10,068 nucleotides of DNA from Bacteroidota bacterium (GTDB lineage: Bacteria; Bacteroidota; Bacteroidia; Cytophagales; Cyclobacteriaceae), in assembly GCA_023417955.1 (NCBI GenBank), contig JAEZDW010000460.1, forward strand, positions 1 through 10,068, given 5' to 3'. The translations under genes were made by a program, and so were the position numbers. Shown here piece after piece: positions 6,981-10,068 of the stretch (within the stretch, counting starts at the first letter, position 1; every line of letters starts with the position of its first letter). The notes beneath the pieces are model-generated. The model did no database searches and was not told the origin of the DNA. It saw only the letters and a list, made by a program, of their open reading frames with translations.

Positions 6981-8839
6981 AAGAACCGCACCCCGACTTT
7001 TCCTCCCAACCACATACGAAGGCTGAGATCGTCATTCAGGTTTCTCTCCTCGATGATTGATGGTTCGTAGTGCGTGAATAATTCCGGATACTCCGCATAG
7101 TATCGATCAGTAACCTGACCGTTGAGCGTAATGCCTCCGAAGACAGAGAAGTTCTTCGTGAGATGGAAATCGAGTCCGGTGTAGGCTTTATTCAGGAGGT
7201 TAATCTTTTCAATTTTTCCATACACAATCTGGCTGGACGTAATATCAACATTCAGGGAGAGCCACTTCGTTAGTTTAGGCGCCGTACCAATTCCGTAACC
7301 GAAAGTCCAGAACGACTGATCTTCCCCAAAGCTCTGCGGCTTCGCTCCGACGGTCAGGATATTGTAGAAGTGACGGACACCTGTGCGAAACGCAAGGTTG
7401 AGGTAGAAGATTTCGTCTGCGGACACTTCAATCTTGTGATAGCCTTTGGCAACGAAACTCAGCAACCCGACGGGAATACCGCGCATGCTGCGTGCGTAAT
7501 TAAAAAGGCCGATCTGGGTTCCCTTTACGTCGCGCCCGATATTAAAGAACGAAGCGACCTGTGCACCACTCACATCTCCACCGGCGACGTTGGCAAAGCC
7601 GCTGACCTGAGCACCTCTCACATTTGAGGTAACCACGTTTGTGAAACCGGCGATTTGAGCGCCGCGAAAATCACCCTTACTAAAATTAGCAAATCCTGCC
7701 ACCTGTGCCGGGCCCGATTCGCCTGTTGACACATTTGCCAGGCCCGCGACATAGGCACCCCGTTGGCCATCAAGTGATACGTTTGCCATACCGGCAACCC
7801 CGATGCCCTTTGTTGATGCAAGTCCCACGTTTGCCACACCTGCTATCTGGGTACCGCGAACCTCATCCGCTCCTAAATTCAGCATGCCCGCGAATTGAAC
7901 CGCCTCTGAGCGTCCAAGAACACCGTTGGCAAGACCAGCGATTTGCACACCGGACACGTTACCGCGGCTGGCATTGAACAGACCAGCGTATTCAAACACG
8001 CGGTTACCAAGACTGTAACCACCAAATAAATTGAAGGAGTAATCATTGATCACGTTTCCACTCAGGCCACCGTTGGTGCCGATAAATGGAACAAATCCAA
8101 ACTGGGTTTTTCGATATATCGTGTCGCGGATATTTTCCATGTTTACAGCATCTTCCGTTGCCTGGAAAATCCGATTAAAGAAACGCGCGAATTTACTTCC
8201 CACGCTGTCGGCCATCGTTTCTATCCGGTCGGCATCAAACTTTATCGGGATCTTGAGAAGCTGCCGGTTTTTTCGCGGCACAACGACCAGGGTATCTGTG
8301 TACTGCGCCTTCTTCACAGCGAGCTTAACCTCTTCAGCAGTAGGATTCTTAATTTCAATGTTGAAGAATCCATATTCGTCGGTGACCGCCGACGCGAGCG
8401 TAGTCGGGTCGTATACGCTCACGTTCCGGAGGCGTTTACCAGTAGCCTCATCGATAATGTAACCACTAAACGTCTTCGAGTCCGCCTGAGCTGCCTTTTC
8501 TTTTCCGCGGAGAAGAATAATGTACTTGCCGCGTTCACGATACTCTATAGTTCCTTTGAAAAGCTCGTCAAGGATTTCGCGCACGGTTTGATTGATGAAC
8601 CGATGCGTAACGGGCTGAGATTCGTCGAAGAGTTTCGAACTGTAAGAAAACGTAACTCCTGCTTCCCGCGAAACTCTCTTCAAGGCTTCGCCCGTCGGAA
8701 CTCTGTCAAGTGTTATGGTAATTGAACGTTCGAGGAATCGTACGTTGCTTTGTGCGATTGCATGCGGGCTGATAAGGAACATAAAAAGCGCCAGGGCTAC
8801 TCCGTTCCATAGCGCGGCCCGCACTTTACCGGCAGCCAT
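6977..8839 (-). CDS. STN and carboxypeptidase-regulatory-like domain outer-membrane repeat protein
   Basis: A probable outer-membrane signalling protein of 620 residues, counted from the ATG at 8839. A signal peptide (1-29, cleavage after AIA) precedes an STN domain (about 39-110), the domain TonB-dependent transducers use to contact FecR. A carboxypeptidase-regulatory-like beta domain follows (about 122-200, with FSGYIIDEATGKRLRNVSV). A linker leads into an array with a strict 16-residue period (282-441). The C-terminal 170 residues are beta-rich and end in VRFF, the terminal Phe typical of BAM-inserted barrels. There is no TonB plug or large transporter barrel. The repeats resemble the LA_2272-type surface repeats found in Bacteroidota proteins; I recall this rather than having checked it. 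An ATG at 8869 would add ten residues and enlarge the overlap with fecR to 44 bases. I prefer 8839, with CGGGAG just before it and a compact signal peptide; overlap then is 14 bases. No cysteines are present. Ligand and function are unknown. Confidence 0.85.
   Translation of the reverse strand: MAAGKVRAALWNGVALALFMFLISPHAIAQSNVRFLERSITITLDRVPTGEALKRVSREAGVTFSYSSKLFDESQPVTHRFINQTVREILDELFKGTIEYRERGKYIILLRGKEKAAQADSKTFSGYIIDEATGKRLRNVSVYDPTTLASAVTDEYGFFNIEIKNPTAEEVKLAVKKAQYTDTLVVVPRKNRQLLKIPIKFDADRIETMADSVGSKFARFFNRIFQATEDAVNMENIRDTIYRKTQFGFVPFIGTNGGLSGNVINDYSFNLFGGYSLGNRVFEYAGLFNASRGNVSGVQIAGLANGVLGRSEAVQFAGMLNLGADEVRGTQIAGVANVGLASTKGIGVAGMANVSLDGQRGAYVAGLANVSTGESGPAQVAGFANFSKGDFRGAQIAGFTNVVTSNVRGAQVSGFANVAGGDVSGAQVASFFNIGRDVKGTQIGLFNYARSMRGIPVGLLSFVAKGYHKIEVSADEIFYLNLAFRTGVRHFYNILTVGAKPQSFGEDQSFWTFGYGIGTAPKLTKWLSLNVDITSSQIVYGKIEKINLLNKAYTGLDFHLTKNFSVFGGITLNGQVTDRYYAEYPELFTHYEPSIIEERNLNDDLSLRMWLGGKVGVRFF
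7517..7996 (-). repeat. Ten-unit 16-residue (48-base) coding repeat array
   Basis: Within the STN protein, Asn recurs at residues 289, 305, 321, 337, 353, 369, 385, 401, 417 and 433 (numbered from the ATG at 8839), every interval being exactly 16. The unit reads roughly G-[AVT]-Q-[IV]-A-G-[FLMV]-A-N-[VF], then a variable stretch. Two shorter, less regular units follow (GTQIGLFN with Asn447, then GIPVGLL). The codons differ between units, so the repeat is conserved as protein rather than as recently copied DNA. Confidence 0.85.
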
Positions 8840-9818
8840 CTCCCGAGAATACAATTTCGTTACCGTCATCTGTGTACTGAAGGGCGAGGGTTTCCGCGAT
8901 AATCGCAGCGATTTCTTCTACCGGTTCATCGCGGAAAGATACGGTTATCGTGCAGGTCTCCAGGTGCGCCGGAACAATGAGTTGTTTTTCATAAACATAG
9001 TTCACAGTTTCCGCAACCGTCTTGAGATCAGTACCAGTAAATACGAACGAACGCGTCTTGTAAGCAGTGATGTTGGCTTCAGGCTCGTCTACTGAGAACG
9101 TGTCGGTCTTTCTGTGATACAACCCCTTGCCGCCGGCCTTCAGTGTAATCCCGGGATTGTTTGCTGTGAAGAAACGAACTTCGCCTTCTTCAACGAGAAC
9201 CTCGACCTCGTCAGATTCAGGATAAGCTTTTACATTGAACGAGGTACCGATATCCTGAATAAAGACATCGCCCGCGTCGATTATAAATTCCTCTTTGCGC
9301 GTCTTATTAATATCAAAATAGGCTTCACCCTTAAGTTTCACTTCATGCGTTTTTGACTTCTTATCGAATTCATACGCAAGATGAGTTTGTTTGTTCAGGA
9401 AAACATTAGCGCCATTGGGCAACGTATCGGTTCGTGTTGAAGATTCTGCAACCACTTCAAGAGGGGCGTAGGTCGTTGAATCGATAGTGAGCAAATACCA
9501 GCCAACACCCGAAATGATGATCGCAATCGCAGCTGCGCGATACCAGAAGTTCACGGATTTGCCCCCGTCCGGCGGAATTGACATTGAACGTCCTTTCAGA
9601 TCGGCCTTAACTTTATTCCATGCCGCATCGACATCAAATTCAGGCACATCCTTTACAGCTGCGGCCTTGTCGAATATCGTGCGAATCTGATTGAAGTATC
9701 GCTCATTTTCATCGCTTTGACGCACCCATAGCGATACCGTGTCGCGCTCGTATTCTGAGGCTTCGCCCGCCAGGTACTTGCCAATCAGGTCGTCAATATT
9801 TTCCAATTCGTTCTTCAA
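8826..9818 (-). CDS. FecR-family anti-sigma factor / signal transducer
   Basis: An inner-membrane regulator that holds the sigma factor in the cytoplasm and receives a signal from an outer-membrane STN domain in the periplasm. The 330 residues contain an N-terminal cytoplasmic anti-sigma region (about 1-75), one membrane helix (about 91-111) and a periplasmic FecR beta domain (about 118-245; note TLPNGANVFLN, GEAYFDI and IGTSFNVKAYP). A C-terminal DUF4974-like domain follows (about 256-325, beginning SFVFTGTDLKTV). No ATG is available before residue 79, so translation appears to start at the TTG at 9818, 5 bases after the sigma stop. The only two cysteines, Cys289 and Cys329, both lie in the periplasmic C-terminal domain. 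The gene overlaps the STN protein gene by 14 bases or more. Confidence 0.92.
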   Translation of the reverse strand: MKNELENIDDLIGKYLAGEASEYERDTVSLWVRQSDENERYFNQIRTIFDKAAAVKDVPEFDVDAAWNKVKADLKGRSMSIPPDGGKSVNFWYRAAAIAIIISGVGWYLLTIDSTTYAPLEVVAESSTRTDTLPNGANVFLNKQTHLAYEFDKKSKTHEVKLKGEAYFDINKTRKEEFIIDAGDVFIQDIGTSFNVKAYPESDEVEVLVEEGEVRFFTANNPGITLKAGGKGLYHRKTDTFSVDEPEANITAYKTRSFVFTGTDLKTVAETVNYVYEKQLIVPAHLETCTITVSFRDEPVEEIAAIIAETLALQYTDDGNEIVFSGDGCR

Positions 9819-9823
9819 AGGTC

Positions 9824-10068
9824 TCAGTTTAAAAATCCATTCATCAAAATGATCAACAGCGGCAGGTATTCCCGCAATTGTTCACGCATCAGCTTCAATG
9901 CCTTACCCATGTGATTCTCCACCGTCTTTATGCTGATGTTCAGATGTTCGGCTATTTCGGAGTATTTCAATTCCTCAAAACGCGACAGCTTAAAAACAAG
10001 CCGGCACTGTTCAGGCAGCCTGTCCATCGCTTCATGGATACGCGTCTCCAGTTCAGTCGCCATTACCG
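9824..10068 (-). CDS. ECF sigma-70 family sigma factor, C-terminal part (cut by window edge)
   Basis: The visible part is sigma region 4, the helix-turn-helix that reads the -35/-33 promoter element. It shows LPEQCRLVFKLSRFEELKYSEIAEHLNISIKTVENHMGKALKLMREQL, here broken into its parts: LPEQCR, then YSEIAEHLNIS as the first helix and turn, then KTVENHMGKALK as the recognition helix. An ATG at 10063 is in frame but would leave only 79 residues with no region 2. The frame stays open to the window edge and ECF factors are about 190 residues, so this is surely the end of a longer gene. Pairing with FecR makes it a FecI-type factor of the kind expanded in Bacteroidota. The operon promoter lies outside the window. 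Confidence 0.9.
   Translation of the reverse strand, partial: VMATELETRIHEAMDRLPEQCRLVFKLSRFEELKYSEIAEHLNISIKTVENHMGKALKLMREQLREYLPLLIILMNGFLN

Noticed and set aside
7517..7996. DNA repeat array such as CRISPR or a recently expanded minisatellite
   Set aside because: The 48-base period is in frame, units have diverged at the DNA level, and conservation is in the protein pattern, so it is a coding repeat.
8046..8462. Long open frame on the plus strand opposite the STN gene
   Set aside because: It lies wholly within a well-supported minus-strand gene and its translation shows no domain features.
10061..10063. ATG at 10063 as the true start of a 79-residue regulator
   Set aside because: The encoded protein would be region 4 alone, and the frame stays open to the window edge, so a truncated ECF sigma gene is far more likely.

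Overview
The window looks like chromosomal DNA of a Bacteroidota bacterium. Three things point that way: an ECF sigma factor / FecR (with a DUF4974-like tail) / STN-domain outer-membrane protein cassette; intergenic regions with TAnnTTTG-type -7 boxes; and gene starts that mostly lack a Shine-Dalgarno sequence, with two apparent TTG starts. All identifications come from reading motifs; no database search was run.

Layout, left to right. Positions 1-187 carry no gene but hold two near-identical copies of a roughly 57-base element ending in a GC-rich hairpin. A tRNA-dihydrouridine synthase gene (dusB, minus strand) follows. It is divergent from a plus-strand set made of a CPBP-family membrane protease, phosphatidate cytidylyltransferase (cdsA) and a DoxX-family membrane protein. 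Next on the plus strand is a glutamate dehydrogenase gene with its own promoter and a probable terminator. After it come a short phosphatidylserine decarboxylase (psd) and an acyl-lipid fatty-acid desaturase, each with a recognisable promoter. CdsA makes CDP-diacylglycerol, Psd makes phosphatidylethanolamine and the desaturase changes acyl chains, so much of the plus-strand half concerns membrane lipids. No phosphatidylserine synthase is present in the window.

The right third is on the minus strand and reads, in transcription order, sigma factor (cut by the window edge), fecR, and a large secreted protein. The sigma-fecR gap is 5 bases and fecR overlaps the next gene, so this is one operon. 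The last gene is the most interesting: a signal peptide, an STN signalling domain and a carboxypeptidase-regulatory-like domain, followed not by a TonB-dependent plug and barrel but by an array in which ten asparagines recur at exactly 16-residue spacing, then a beta-rich tail ending in Phe. It has the parts of a cell-surface signalling system (STN to FecR to sigma) with a repeat protein in place of the usual transporter. Its stop codon overlaps that of the convergent desaturase gene.
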